NCBI GenBank assembly: GCA_021030905.1
Contig: JAGFMI010000001.1
Span: 2,170,001 to 2,234,000, forward strand
From: Pyrenula massariospora
Lineage: Eukaryota; Ascomycota; Eurotiomycetes; Pyrenulales; Pyrenulaceae
DNA: 64,000 bases
Direction: 5' to 3'
Part shown: piece after piece, positions 45,400 to 59,160 of the stretch
Position numbering within the stretch: the stretch's first letter is position 1
Layout: each line of letters starts with the position of its first letter
Program-made: the position numbers and the translations under genes
Notes under the pieces: generated by a model
Seen by the model: only the letters and a program-made list of their open reading frames with translations
The model's database searches: none
What the model was told of the DNA's origin: nothing

Positions 45400-47326
45400 A
45401 TGCATCGTGCCCTTTCCTCAGTCTCTCGCTCTGGCCTCTCGTCAAGCTCGAGTACTCTCTCCCGCCTCCAACCTTCTCGCTCCTCCGCCCTCAGCCTTCA
45501 AAAACGGTTTGCACATAAGGTGAGCTTCTAAGTGCTATATCTTCTAGTCCATGACGCAATAGGCTTCCTATCAGCATGAATTCATGTGACCCTTTATGAC
45601 CCGAGACTAATGTACATTAGGAGCTCAAATTTGGGGTTGACGGCCGCGCTGCGTTGTTGAAGGGCGTCGACACACTTTCTAGAGCTGTTGCGACCACATT
45701 AGGGCCCAAGGGTCGAAATGTCCTGATAGAGTCCAGCTATGGCTCCCCTAAAATCACAAAAGGTTAGTTGATCGGACTTATAAATGAGGGAGAAGTCTAA
45801 TGCTTGACATAGACGGTGTTACTGTCGCAAAAGGTATTCAGTTGCAGGACAAGTTCGAAAATCTCGGCGCAAGACTACTGCAGGATGTTGCATCCAAGAC
45901 CAACGAAGTTGCCGGTGACGGTACCACGACAGCTACGGTCCTCGCCCGCGCTATCTTCTCGGAAACCGTCAAGAACGTGGCAGCTGGATGCAACCCTATG
46001 GATCTCCGAAGAGGCACACAAGCAGCCGTCGAGGCTGTCGTCCAATATTTGCAGCAAAACAAGCGAGATATAACGACCGGCGAAGAGATTGCCCAGGTCG
46101 CCACGATTAGTGCAAATGGAGATACCCACGTTGGCAAATTGATCTCAAATGCTATGGAGAAGGTTGGCAAAGAAGGTGTCATCACTGTCAAGGAGGGAAA
46201 GACAATTGAAGACGAGCTAGAAGTTACGGAAGGCATGCGATTCGACCGAGGATTCACTTCCCCATATTTCATCACAGATACCAAGTCCCAGAAAATCGAG
46301 TTCGAAAAGCCACTCCTCCTCCTCTCCGAGAAGAAGATCTCCGCAGTTCAAGACATCATACCTGCGCTTGAGATCTCAACGCAGCTCAGGCGTCCTTTGG
46401 TCATCGTCGCAGAAGACATCGAGGGAGAGGCTCTTGCTGTCTGCATCTTGAACAAGCTACGTGGGCAACTGCAGGTTGCGGCAGTCAAAGCGCCCGGATT
46501 TGGAGACAACCGCAAGAGCATCCTTGGAGATATTGGTATCTTGACGAATGCTACCGTCTTCACTGACGAATTAGATATCAAGCTGGATAAGGCGACGCCG
46601 GAAATGCTTGGCTCGACTGGCTCGATTACTATTACAAAGGAAGATACCATCATCTTGAATGGAGAGGGCAGTAAAGACTCGATTGCACAGCGCTGTGAGC
46701 AAATCCGAGGTGTTATGTCAGATCCATCTACATCTGAATACGAGAAAGAAAAGCTACAGGAGCGCCTGGCCAAGCTCTCTGGCGGTGTTGCAGTGATCAA
46801 GGTGGGAGGTGCGTCGGAGATTGAGGTTAGCGAAAAGAAGGATCGCGTTGTGGACGCTTTGAACGCAACCCGTGCTGCTGTGGAAGAGGGCATTCTCCCT
46901 GGTGGTGGCACTGCACTTGTGAAGGCCGCGGTGAAAGGTCTCGATAATGTGAAGCCTACCAACTTTGACCAACAGCTTGGTGTGAGCATCATCAAGAACG
47001 CAATCACTCGACCAGCCAAGAACATCGTTGAAAACGCTGGGCTTGAGGGCAGCGTCGTCGTGGGCAAGCTAATGGACGAGTATGGGTCCGACTTCAATAA
47101 GGGATATGACAGCTCCCAGGGCAGCTATGTCGACATGCTTTCTACAGGGATTGTGGACCCACTGAAGGTTGTGCGAACGGCCTTGGTTGATGCGAGTGGT
47201 GTTGCATCTCTCTTGGGTACAACGGAAGTTGCGATCGTCGAGGCTCCCGAAGAGAAGCCAGCAATGCCGGCCGGAGGAATGGGTGGGGGTGGAATGGGTG
47301 GAATGGGCGGTGGTGGGATGTTCTGA
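45400..47326 (+). CDS. HSP60: Mitochondrial chaperonin HSP60
   Basis: Three exons: 45400-45519, 45621-45762, 45813-47326, 591 residues (yeast 572). Presequence rich in Ser/Arg ([18 protein letters not shown] ... QKRFAHK), then [17 protein letters not shown], the GroEL start. ATP-binding [13 protein letters not shown], apical-domain [33 protein letters not shown] and the C-terminal GGM repeats ([10 protein letters not shown]) are all in place. It folds imported proteins in the mitochondrial matrix with the HSP10 lid. Exon 1 covers the whole presequence. Full length, no anomalies. Confidence 0.98.
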
Positions 47327-48070
47327 TCGAAAAGTCGGAGAGCAGACTCCCACCGAGCTTCTCCCTTCTTTCGTCATTTGTGTAAAGACAAGCTTTGCTT
47401 GCTTGTGAGAGATATGGTGTGGTATGTCTCTCTGAATCTCTGTCATCTCCGCTCTCGGCTTCTCATCATGTCCCCTTTTCATGGCACCAGGCATAGCAAA
47501 AGCGAGTTCAGGATGACTTGGGTGGGATTTTCTTGCAGACGTCACATATGTAAAAAGAATGTAATACAAAGAACTGCTAGAAGAACTTCGATACCTGATC
47601 TAATTTGTCATTTGCTTGGGTAACATATCCCAGGTGATGTGTGACCGTTGTATGTGAATTGTATTGTTATTATCGGTGCCTGGATGATAACGGTTGCTAT
47701 GCCGTGGGAGTCGTTTGGCCGAGCGGAGGCCGACCCCCACCAGTCAACGGCTGCCTTACCGCTGTGGGAGAACTCGAATCAACACACAGCCCCGCTGGCT
47801 CACTACAACGTGCTCCCCAAACTTTGCTGCCTCCAGACCTGACTATCGTTTGCGTAAGCCTTGCGACGAAAATAGTTTCATCAAAGGCTACTACATATTC
47901 TTCGCTCCTCGTTGTGGGTGCCACCTCCCTTTCACCGCACAACTTATATCTTCGTCTCCTAAATCCGCCCTTATCAGCATCGATCACTCTACCTGAAATC
48001 GAACGATAGACTTGCTCTTGACAACTTCCAGTCCTTGCCAACCATTCGCTGAGAGTATCTTGTATCCAAG
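47327..48070. promoter_or_regulatory. HSP60 3' flank and cofilin promoter
   Basis: 744 bp. Open frames at 47641-48009 overlap in three frames and match nothing, so they are treated as noncoding. A tRNA-like GGCCGAGCGG string at 47720 lacks a matching T-arm. Confidence 0.4.
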
Positions 48071-48779
48071 ATGGTATGCGCTTCTCGTGATCGTGCCTTT
48101 ATAATTTTGCTAACCTCGGAGTCTATAGCCTTCTTCTGGGTGAGCAGACTATTACGCACATCATCTCCACCATCCTCAACATTTTTGCGGACATAGCCCT
48201 ACTTGACTAATTGTCTGCTCTAACTACAGACTTTCGGTTAATCCAGACTGTGTCACGCAGTTCAACGAACTGAAACTCGGCCGAAATGGTCTCAAGTATA
48301 TCATCTACAAAATTTCTGACGACTTGAAAGAGATTATCGTGGATGAGGTTGGAAAAGAAGAGGACTATGATCTATTCAGAGAGAAGCTTCTCGAGAAGAA
48401 GGAGAAGACTGGAAAGAGCAGACCATCCTATGCCATTTACGATATTGGCTTCGAACTCGAAGGCGGTGAGGGCAAGCGGTATGTTCTTTGATATATGGAC
48501 CACCCTGAACCACTGCTAACAGAACATAGAAACAAAATATGCTTCATCACGTATATCAACCAAGACGATACAGGTGTCAAGGTAAGCCTCTCGACCTCGC
48601 ATTTGTCGCGAAGTGCTCTTCTGACTGGTTCAAAGTCCCGAATGACCTACGCCAGCTCCCGTGAGACCCTCAAGAACGCTCTCAATGGCATTGCAATGAA
48701 TTGGCAGGCGAACGACCCGGGTGAACTAGAGTGGTCAGACCTCCTGAAGGAAGCTAGCAAGGGCAAAGCTACCGCATAA
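48071..48779 (+). CDS. COF1: Cofilin (actin-depolymerising factor)
   Basis: Five exons: 48071-48073 (the ATG alone), 48129-48139, 48230-48478, 48530-48581, 48636-48779, 152 residues (yeast 143). The sequence starts MPSSGLSVNPDCVTQFNELK, continues LKYIIYKISDD and YAIYDIGFELEGGEGKRNK, and has the actin-binding long helix as SRMTYASSRETLKNALNG. It severs and recycles actin filaments in the cytoplasm. The first coding exons of 3 and 11 nt are conserved in style in fungal cofilin genes and escape simple ORF finding. Compared with yeast there is an insert (KKEKTGKS) in the middle loop. Confidence 0.95.
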
Positions 48780-49498
48780 GATGAACCTTGTCCTCGACGG
48801 CCACTCTCAAGACAACTTCATGATAGAAACAAGTATTTGGTGTTGGTAGGTTGCGGGCACAATGGATCGCTGTACTGGAGCCATGAGCAATTCCATCCAG
48901 CACTGCTGGTGGCAAAGCTCGCACGACTGTGTTAATGCAGGGACGCAATAAGTCGCCTGTGAGGGTGGATGAGGATACTCTCAAGCAGGCACTCAATGCT
49001 TCTGACAGCGATGTGAAGATCCATTTAGAGAATTGCTATAGCCGTAGAAACCAGGCATGCCTTACTTAAGTCTTAATCTGATCTCGCCCGACTTTAATTA
49101 TTTACTGGCATGATGATCGTGCCGACACGTGCTTTGAAATATGTTTTCAATAAACGTTGTCATGATGTACGCTCTTTGGAACTGTAACAGAAGGTGCGTA
49201 GTGCCAAATGAAAGGGCTCATGGAGAGGAAAAGATATTCAATCCTCATTTTGGCCTGCGCGCCAGCTGTTGACGGAGCTTCAGAGTTGTGGTGTGATTGG
49301 CCAATGCGGGCCGCTAGAGCTCGGATTCAAACTCCAGGCCAAAACCTTTCCAGCTTCTCCAACAGCTCCAGGAGTTACTCACAGGTACACACACCCCCAT
49401 CGAAATCGCTACTGGTCGCGTATTTGATTCTCTGCACGGCTCATCCTTGAGCCTGGAGCTCTCAATCTTCTCCCAAACTGCTCGCCTTGAGCTAGAAG
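48780..49498. promoter_or_regulatory. Cofilin 3' flank and COX5 promoter
   Basis: 719 bp without a recognised gene; short overlapping frames only. Confidence 0.4.
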
Positions 49499-50310
49499 AT
49501 GCTGCTCCGCTCAATTACACGTTCGGCTCATCGGGCCACTCCACGACCCTCTATCTGCCCTCGACGGTGTGCTCCATCCTTTGCACGATCAATACAGTCA
49601 GCAGCTCCATCAGCCGCCGCTAGTTTCTCAGCCTCTCCAACCTCACAGTCACCACCTCAGACACAGCAGACCCGATCAGCTACCGCCCATGCTATCTCCA
49701 ACCCAACATTAGCAGGGATCGAGAAGAGATGGGAGGCCATGCCACCTCAAGAACAAGCAGAGCTTTGGATGCAGTTGAGAGATCGTATGAAGGTCGATTG
49801 GCATGAGATGACCTTGCAAGAGAAGAAAGCCGGTGAGCGATCAGTTCCTAATACATTTCTAGAACGTCAATCTTCCCTTCCCAGCGATTGATCCACGTCA
49901 GCGTCTCTGCATATCATACACCTAGGCTGTTATTGTATTAATTGCCTCTCCGTAGCTTGGTGGATAGCGTTCGGTCCCCATGGCCCACGGGCTCAAAGTC
50001 CCCCTGGCGAGTGGGCTAAAATCTTTGGCTACTCGGCTGGCGCCATTGGCCTGTCTGTTATCATCTTTTTCGTCATCCACTCGTTTGCAAGACCGCCTCC
50101 AAGGACCATGACCAAAGAATGGCAAGAAGCAACAAACGAATATCTCCGGGTGTGTTTCCCATGCTACTTTTCACTATACCTTAGCGCAAGTTACATCGTT
50201 ACTAACATGGCTCTTACCAGGAACAACGAGTCAACCCAATGTATGGGCTTAGCAGTGAAGGCTATAAAGGGAAAGGGCACGTTCAAAGCCCTTCAGAGAA
50301 AGATAGATGA
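49499..50310 (+). CDS. COX5: Cytochrome c oxidase subunit 5 (COX IV family), mitochondrial
   Basis: Three exons: 49499-49832, 49956-50149, 50221-50310, 205 residues. A long Arg/Ser/Ala-rich presequence (MLLRSITRSAHRATPRPS) precedes the mature protein from about residue 62. SNPTLAGIEKRWEAMP, EQAELWMQLRDRMKVDW and EKKAAWWIAFGPHGPR are family blocks, followed by one transmembrane helix (GAIGLSVIIFFVIHSF) and the C-terminal EYLREQRVNPMYGLSSEGYKG. It is a nuclear-encoded inner-membrane subunit of complex IV. Other oxidative-phosphorylation genes nearby (ATP2 650 bp on) suggest similar regulation but not a shared transcript. Confidence 0.93.
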
Positions 50311-50952
50311 AGTTGGAGATGGTTGGAGACGTTCGATGGCAGGTTTCATTGCTCTAGAAAAGCGAACTACGTCCGGCTACGGCATTGATTCTGTACTTAC
50401 AAGCTTTCCATACTCTTTGTGATATAACAATACGAGCTTTTCAAATGGTCTCCTATTCTCATCGATTGCCATGTGCGACGATCGCGCTGATTCAATAGCT
50501 CGAATTCCAGAAATAGAGGAATGATCGAAGGTACGATCATTCTTGGAGGTCCTACTCTTGGATGACTGCGTAGAAGCAAAGAGGATCGGAGCAAGTCATA
50601 GGGTCAGCTATGGTGAGCTATGCTGGAGAGTTGCTGACTTTATTATGGGTTTGGGAGATGGCTTGACGGTCTAATTAGATGCCTAGGTAACTTATTTCAG
50701 AAGCAGCTTATAGCAAATGCTCAGAGATCTGTCTGTGTTATATTATGAAGTCCATCCCTGAGGTATTCTAGGTGATTGCTCGGGGGGAGCAGGAGAGAGT
50801 GGTGAGGAGTGGGTCTGATGGGGGACATGATTGGTCAATGCACTTCCGTCGGCAAGCTTGTTACTTCGACCATCGAAACCTCCTCCTGGAGCTCTTCAGC
50901 ATCTAACAATTCCATCAACTCCATCCCCACTCTCTTTCCACACCTATTCATC
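50311..50952. promoter_or_regulatory. COX5 3' flank and ATP2 promoter
   Basis: 642 bp with no gene. The TCAATTCC/pyrimidine-rich leader before 50953 is typical of highly expressed fungal genes. Confidence 0.4.
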
Positions 50953-52892
<1,940 letters not shown>

Positions 52893-53788
52893 GGAGGTAG
52901 AAGCTTGAATAGAAAAGTGTGGGCGGAGGAGCCGATGATGCGAGGATAAAGCGAGAGCCTATTGCTAATGCATGTGCCTTTTCCCCTTTTTTGTTCGTCC
53001 CGTGGAATGGAAAAGATAGCATTGCAGAATTTTCAGTCCTCAAGCCAGACGTCTGTACATTGAGAAAAATATTACGCCGCTTGTACTCTTTTTCCCAGGG
53101 AGCCGATTAATGTGATCAAGTGATTGTTATAAGAAACCATTCTGCTGCAACTGTATGCATGAAGTCCAGACCCACGGTGTCGGACAGCTAGTAAGCTAGA
53201 CGTGATAGTGGCCTGCTGCTCTCTTCTTCAACGGGGGTGTGAATCGATGTGGATGGTTCAAGATAAATTTATTGAATGACTGCCAATATAGCGTCTTTCG
53301 AGGTACGCAGAACGTCCCCTTTGGCAAGGACTATCTTGCCAGGCCGGTTTTTGGGTAGGTGGGTGGATGCTTTTTGGGTTCTGGTCAGGAGGATTGTTAG
53401 TGCCTAGATGATAGGCGGTCTTTGGTTTGATGGAGCAGAAGCCAGCGAAAGGACAGGACGACGTTGTGTATGCACTGTGCTGGACAGTATGGCTAAGGAG
53501 GAGAAGAAGGAAGTGCGTATATACGCGGTCAACAGTCAGCAGCACGGCACGGCACGGCAAGGTATATCATTCGTGCTTTTGCAGGTGAAAGGCTATTTTG
53601 GGTGATCTTTATATTTGCAAACGGTAAAAGGGGGATATATTTCAGAAGAGCGTTCCTGCCCAAACTTCACAACCTCGTCATTCCCACCTAACGCCACGAT
53701 ATGGTTCTCGAACCGAGACAAGTCAAGTTGCCGCTGAATCCGTCATTCTAATCCATTCCAATCCCCCTAGAGACTCTCTAATACCTAC
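52893..53788. terminator. Convergent 3' flanks of ATP2 and branching enzyme
   Basis: 896 bp between converging stop codons with only short unrelated frames; polyadenylation regions of both genes expected. Confidence 0.4.
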
Positions 53789-56016
53789 TCACATCGTATT
53801 CTCAAGCGCAAGAACCTATCACAGAAATCAGTCAGCACGGTCCTTACTCGACATCTTGTGGGAAAAGGAATATCGGTACAAGATGGGACAGACTCACCAG
53901 AGCCGTCCTCGTCGGCAAATACAACTGCAGAAAATTCTTCCTCCCGTTCCACGGCATGTCCGTCGTAAAGAACCTCGTGCCTAGATCATTCCTTCCCAGC
54001 CCGCCAAACTCCTTCGCATCGGAATCGATCAAGATCCTGTACGTGCCGGCCTCCTCGACCCCGACGCGGTAATCCGTGAATGATTGGGTAGGGTTGAAGT
54101 TGAAGACCCACAACAATCCAGCGCGCTCGAATACGATGACTTTGTCGGCCTCATTTTTGAGCGAGATGTACGCTTGTGGGTGGTGCAGCCAGCCATACTT
54201 CTCCTCGTTGGTCTGCATGGCGCGGTCGAACTCGTTGAGGAACTTGTAGCGGAGCAAGGGGTCATCGGGAAGATTGAACTGACGGCGTGCGTACCAGAAG
54301 GAATTGTTGTTGCCGGCTCGGGGGAAGTCGAGCCACTCCGGATGTCCGAACTCGTTGCCTTCGAAGTTGAGGTAGCCTTCGCCTCCTAAGCCGTGAGTGA
54401 TGAGGCGGATTATCTTATGGAGGGAGAGGCCACGCTCGATCAGTGGAGTGAGTTCTGTCGTGGTGGACATGTGGGTGTACATTTCCTTGTCGCAGAGCCA
54501 CATTAGGAGGGATTTGTCTCCGACGAGGGCCTGGTCGTGGGATTCGGCGTAGGCGATTGTTTTCTCGCCGTGACGGCGGTTTGTTAGTGTAAAGGCCAGG
54601 TTACCCATGTCCCAATCTGCGTCTGACTTTTCTTTCAGCAGCTTGATGTACATGTCAGGCACCGCCATGGCAAGGCGATAGTCGAAGCCGATACCACCGA
54701 GGGAGAGGGGCAGGCAGAGCGCAGGCATGCCTGAGACATCTTCGGCGATGGTTATAGAATTTGGATAGAGGTTGTGGAGCATCTCGTTGGCTAGCATTAA
54801 GTAGACAACGCCATCTTCGTCGACAGCTGGGCCAAAGTATTCGTGGTACCCGCCTGAGAAACCAGTACCAATACCATGGTGGGAATAGAGCATTGAAGTG
54901 ACGCCATCGAATCGAAAGCCGTCGAACTGGTATTCTTCCATCCAGAAGCGAAGGTTCGAGAGAAGGAAGCGTAGGACTTCGTGATTGGCATAGTTGAAGA
55001 GCCGAGAATCCCACAGCTCATGTCGGCCTTTTGGGCCACCGTGGAAATACAGGTGATCTGTGCCATCGAATTCATTGAGACCGTCTTCGGTGTTTTTGGA
55101 TGCGTGACTGTGGACGACATCAAGCAACACTGTAATGCCCATACCGTGAGCAGAGTCAATGAGCTCCTTCAAATCTTCCGGGGTCCCATATCGACTGCTC
55201 GCCGCAAAGAAGCTGTTGATTTGGTAGCCAAAGCTAGCATAGTACGCGTGCTCCATGATCGCCATTAGCTGAATGACGTTGTAGCCCAGGTATTGTATTC
55301 TGGGTAGAGTATTGTGTGTAAATTCTTTGTAGGTTGCAACCTTCTGTTCTGGCGATGAGATGCCAACATGTGCTTCATAGATACGGGCACTCTGTGGTTT
55401 GGGAGGACGAGAGTTTTTGAAGATATAGCGTTCGATTTGAGGAGGGCTCCAGAAGACTGCATCGTATGCTGGCGACACGGATAGATCTTGGGTGACTCTG
55501 GTTATCCAAGTCGGTAATCTTTCGATCCGCTTCCCGTCTGGTAGTACCATGGAGATCTTGACTTTGCTGTTATGGGGGATTTGAGGCTGTCCATCTTTTG
55601 CTGGCAAATGTATAGACCAAACTCCGTAGTCGTCACGTTGCATCCAATAGCTATCTCGATTCCATCCATTGAAGTCCCCAATTAGCTGGGCGCTGGTGGC
55701 ATTTGGTGCCCATTCTCTGTAGGTTATGTCTCCATTCCCGGCGACTGTGATCCCGAATCTCTCATAGCCTCTGCTAAATTTCTCCAGACCACCCTCGGAC
55801 CGGTCGAGATCCTGAATCCATTTCTGGGCTTTGGTGTATCGGCTGCGGAGGGCGTCCTTGAATGGCGACAGCCAAGGATCTAACTGGACGACACCTGGAA
55901 TTGTGAGCGTTGTGAGAAATACCCAGGACCCAGTGCATACCAGTCCCATCTGCCGGAGCTGCGCCGTTGGCAGGTTCTGCAAAGACGGAGTTTTCTGAGG
56001 TCTGATTGAGTGACAT
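53789..56016 (-). CDS. GLC3: 1,4-alpha-glucan (glycogen) branching enzyme, GH13
   Basis: Three exons read leftward: 56016-55941, 55894-53898, 53815-53789, 699 residues (yeast Glc3 704). The start [12 protein letters not shown] was chosen because intron removal joins GTG to [11 protein letters not shown]; the frame running upstream to 56069 reads through the intron. An N-terminal CBM48 ([20 protein letters not shown]) precedes the GH13 barrel. Nucleophile Asp is in GFRFDGVTS, acid/base Glu in IAEDVSGMP, transition-state Asp in AESHDQAL; also [11 protein letters not shown]. The C-terminal beta domain includes LLWVFNFNP. The tiny last exon codes VLALENTM. It makes alpha-1,6 branches in glycogen in the cytoplasm. 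Confidence 0.96.
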
Positions 56017-56627
56017 GAGGAAGAAGCGTGAAGCGCTTCACATGCAATGCGGGGGAAGAGTGCAGCCACTTGTGAAAGAGCTTGGAAAGGAAAGAATGGC
56101 TTCCAGGAATATCAAGGCAATAATTTGGGGGACTGGAAATTGAGTAGGTCTTTTATAGACTCCAAAGATTCGCAGCAGAAAACATATCGGAGGACAAGAA
56201 ACAGCCTCGAGGGTCCACAGGGTCCTGAAGCTCGCCGTTGTTGAGCTTTTTCTGGCGGCTGCAGGCTTGCATCACTCCTCTTCCTTCCCCACACTCTCTC
56301 CATACAAACGACGGTTTCCCGAACATCATCGACGCGCCCCCAACTATTCCCGCCCAAGTCACCGCAGCCGACTACATTCGGTCCTTCTACATAAACCCAC
56401 CCGACTGGAGGATGCTCATTATTCTAGTCCGTGATTTGGCCGTGTACTGCTGACGGCACAAGCATCCACATGTGCCTCGAGCATTGAAGAATAATGCGTT
56501 TCATATCTTCAGCCTCATAATTAGCGACCAAGACATCCCGCCTTTCGGCATACCGACCGTCGATCATTGTTCCAGACGAAGTTCAAGGCACTATTCTGTC
56601 CAAAGGAATTTCGTCCTGGAGACAGCG
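56017..56627. promoter_or_regulatory. Bidirectional promoter, branching enzyme / GFA-fold gene
   Basis: 611 bp between divergent starts. An open frame continues upstream of the GFA gene from 56472 but is not conserved-looking. No specific site identified. Confidence 0.45.
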
Positions 56628-57287
56628 ATGGCCTCCCCAAGTCTCTATCCGTTGCTTGGTCGCTGTTCCTGTAACGCCGTCCAATATCAGATCGAACGGC
56701 CGCCAATGTTCATCCAGGCCTGCCATTGCACTTGTTGCCAGCGCGAGACCGGCAGTGCTTTTGTTATAAATGCGCTTATCGAGTCATCCCACGTCCACAT
56801 CACTTCAAACACACTGCCGGAGGACGTCAACACGCCATGCGCTTCTGGCGACTCGCAGAGAATACAGCGTTGCCCTTATTGCCGCGTTGCGCTGTGGTCG
56901 CATTACCCGCAAGCCGGTCCTGTGCTTTCCCTGCTGAGAGTTTCTACCCTTGATAACGTGACGGATCCAGAACTTGCACTGAAGCCCGCCGCCCATATAT
57001 ATACCTCCACGAAGCAGCCATGGTTGGAATTAGGATGCGGAATTCCACAGTTTAAGGAATTTTACCAGAGGGATCAAGTCTGGCCCGATAGTAGCCGTCC
57101 GCGGTTTGAGAACGTTATGCCAATGATTGAAGAATATGAGGCAAAGACGAAGTCTATGACTCCCGAAACGCCAGAAGAAAAAGAGATTTCTCCCCATCAA
57201 CCATTGAATTCTCTTAGTGCCGCAGTACAAGCCACCACAAGAGATCCGTCTTTCAAGGGTTGCTGTAACTACATGACGATGTCTTGA
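56628..57287 (+). CDS. GFA-fold zinc protein (glutathione-dependent formaldehyde-activating/CENP-V family)
   Basis: Single exon, 219 codons from ATG 56628; upstream frame to 56472 lacks conservation. Zinc-binding cysteines follow the PF04828 pattern: GRCSCNAVQYQ, ACHCTCCQRETGSAF and RCPYCRVALWSHY, and the later SLLRVSTLDN strand of the family. Members bind glutathione adducts or have unknown small-molecule roles; fungal genomes hold many paralogues, so the name is a fold label, not a proven activity. C-terminal 60 residues are charged and specific to this protein (TPETPEEKEISPHQ). Confidence 0.85.
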   Translation: MASPSLYPLLGRCSCNAVQYQIERPPMFIQACHCTCCQRETGSAFVINALIESSHVHITSNTLPEDVNTPCASGDSQRIQRCPYCRVALWSHYPQAGPVLSLLRVSTLDNVTDPELALKPAAHIYTSTKQPWLELGCGIPQFKEFYQRDQVWPDSSRPRFENVMPMIEEYEAKTKSMTPETPEEKEISPHQPLNSLSAAVQATTRDPSFKGCCNYMTMS

Positions 57288-58028
57288 TCTTACCCGTATT
57301 GGCATTAGCTTTTCAGGATTCGATCGGCGGCATTTTTCTTCGGCCTGTCGCAGATGATCCGAGAATTCTCATCGTCAGTCCTCTGATCTGTTAGGAATGT
57401 CCAGCCCTCCGCTGGGTGATACAGACGGTCTTGTTATTGGCAGGACAAAAGTCGTCGCACCATGTCATGCCGATCGGTATCTGTCAATAATGGTGGATCA
57501 TAGATAGACGTTTTTAACTCGGATGTACAACCGGGGCTTATGCATCGGGATCCCCCAAAGACGGGCAAAGGGCTGATGAGATGGAAGTTTCAACATGAGA
57601 GCCGAGAAGTCCATAGATATCAACATTCCAAGGACGAAATTCGTTGCAGCCGATTACGCCGTGCAACATATTGGACTTTATCCTTTCCCATATTGCACCT
57701 ACGCCGAGCCAGTTGCAATCTCCTCCCGCAATTCACCGAAACAACGAACCTGGACCGAGCAAAATGGAAGGTAAAACGAAGATGCTCCCGGTCCGTGCGA
57801 AGCATCACAGTCTTCCAACGTTCACATTCACTTCTACCGCTACCTCGATACCATCTGCATGCTCCCTGTAGTTTACAATTTTGACTTGTTGACCTGCTCT
57901 GGTGTTCATAGCGTGCACTAGTGCGTCGACAGATCTTCGTCAGGTACTATTCCCTTGTGGGTGATATTCTTGGTCTTTTCTATTAGAAAGGAATTTCTCA
58001 GCTCCATCAAGTCGCAAGCACACCTGAG
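57288..58028. promoter_or_regulatory. Spacer between GFA-fold gene and conserved unknown
   Basis: 741 bp; overlapping short frames at 57540-57884 match nothing. Right end is promoter/5' UTR, perhaps with an intron ending TTTCTCAG at 58000. Confidence 0.4.
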
Positions 58029-58685
58029 ATGCCGGCTAAAGTAAGGAAAAGCGTGTTACTTCTTGAGTTTGAAGACTATTCATGGCTCGGAGAGCTCTAC
58101 ACGAAATTCCTGAGCACCCTTCGCAAGAAGGCCAACGTGGAAAAATTAGACGATGCAGACAAAGCGGTCCACGCTCTCAAGAAAAATCCCCCACCAGACG
58201 CAGTGCTATTCTTTGAACCGTCTATCATGAACATTTCAAACATCTTGTTCGCAAAAGAATTCGTTTCCTTCACAAGGCGAGGCGGGACCACCATTTTCGC
58301 ATGCAATTGCAGCTCCTTTGCGACGCCGCCCGATATCGATCGCTTTTTTAAAGACTACTTTGAGCTCCCATGGGAGACGGGAAGCTACTTGCGAACAACT
58401 TTCTCCAAGAATCCGGCAATGCGTCTTGACATAACACCTCATATCGCCGACCAGGTCAGCATGAAGGCGCTACATCTTGCCAAGGTGGCGAACGAAGATC
58501 TCGCGTACAAAACCAGCGCAGATTCAGTGAGAGAGTCTTTAGTTTGGGCACCTCAGCGAGTGGAGCTTCAAGGAGAAGGACCGGTAGTCTTTGCACAGCA
58601 TTATTCCGGCAAATTGGGCTGGGTTGGCGACGTGAACAATGAAGTAGAGACGACATCACTGATTATGGCGATGTTGGGCTTGTGA
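58029..58685 (+). CDS. Conserved hypothetical protein, Rossmann-like
   Basis: Single exon, 218 codons. Starts with a strand-helix pattern (SVLLLEFEDYSWLGELYTKFL), then DAVLFFEPSIMN, GGTTIFACNCSSF and a closing GKLGWVGDVNNE...MAMLGL. This order of hydrophobic strands, with a final GxVGDVN segment, looks like a class I glutamine-amidotransferase-like or ThuA-like alpha/beta fold. No catalytic Cys-His pair is clear (the Cys in ACNCSSF is a candidate). No signal peptide. Codon use and lack of internal stops support a real gene; function unknown. Confidence 0.7.
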   Translation: MPAKVRKSVLLLEFEDYSWLGELYTKFLSTLRKKANVEKLDDADKAVHALKKNPPPDAVLFFEPSIMNISNILFAKEFVSFTRRGGTTIFACNCSSFATPPDIDRFFKDYFELPWETGSYLRTTFSKNPAMRLDITPHIADQVSMKALHLAKVANEDLAYKTSADSVRESLVWAPQRVELQGEGPVVFAQHYSGKLGWVGDVNNEVETTSLIMAMLGL

Positions 58686-59160
58686 AGGATCGCGAAGTCA
58701 AATTCTACGCAAAATGTTTTCAGCTGGAACAGATCGCCTCTGAGCGATGAAAGCAAGTGCCGTGGTCACTGCACGATAAGGGCACATTTCCTTGCTATTT
58801 GGGCATTTCCTTACAGCACAAGGGCGAAATCACCGATAGGAGAAATGCACCATACCAATAGTCGTTATTGATTCTTGTAGAGATGGCTACTTAGGCATAG
58901 GCGGTCTATCTAGTTCAATATCAGTAGCTGCGGCTCAATTCTCTGATCCGTTTCACTGTCTAGGTACCCCGGGTACCTACTAGGTACATAGCCACCTAAG
59001 TCCGAAAGCTCCGATGACGCATGCGGGATACGGAGGGAGGGAGCAATGTGAAGGTGAGCTTCCCCGCCTGACCGCAGATACCGTCTGGCGCCTCTAAGAA
59101 CGTGAAAGAGATGTTTAGAGTCCGGACGTGAGGCGAGTCTAGCGGCCAAGGTCTTTCAAC
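58686..59160. promoter_or_regulatory. ClpX promoter with palindromic GGTACC/TAGGTA motifs
   Basis: 475 bp. TCTAGGTACCCCGGGTACCT at 58959-58978 is a near-perfect palindrome followed by ACTAGGTACA. It is the most compact example of the TAGGTA motif family in the window. Confidence 0.5.

Noticed and set aside
46348-47097. 249-codon minus-strand frame within HSP60
   Set aside because: Antisense shadow of a strongly conserved plus-strand gene.
47715-47800. tRNA-like GGCCGAGCGG followed by AACTCGAATC
   Set aside because: The T-arm consensus is wrong and no acceptor stem pairs; inside a cofilin promoter.
47641-48009. 122-codon frame upstream of cofilin
   Set aside because: Open in several frames at once, no domain, lies where the cofilin promoter must be.
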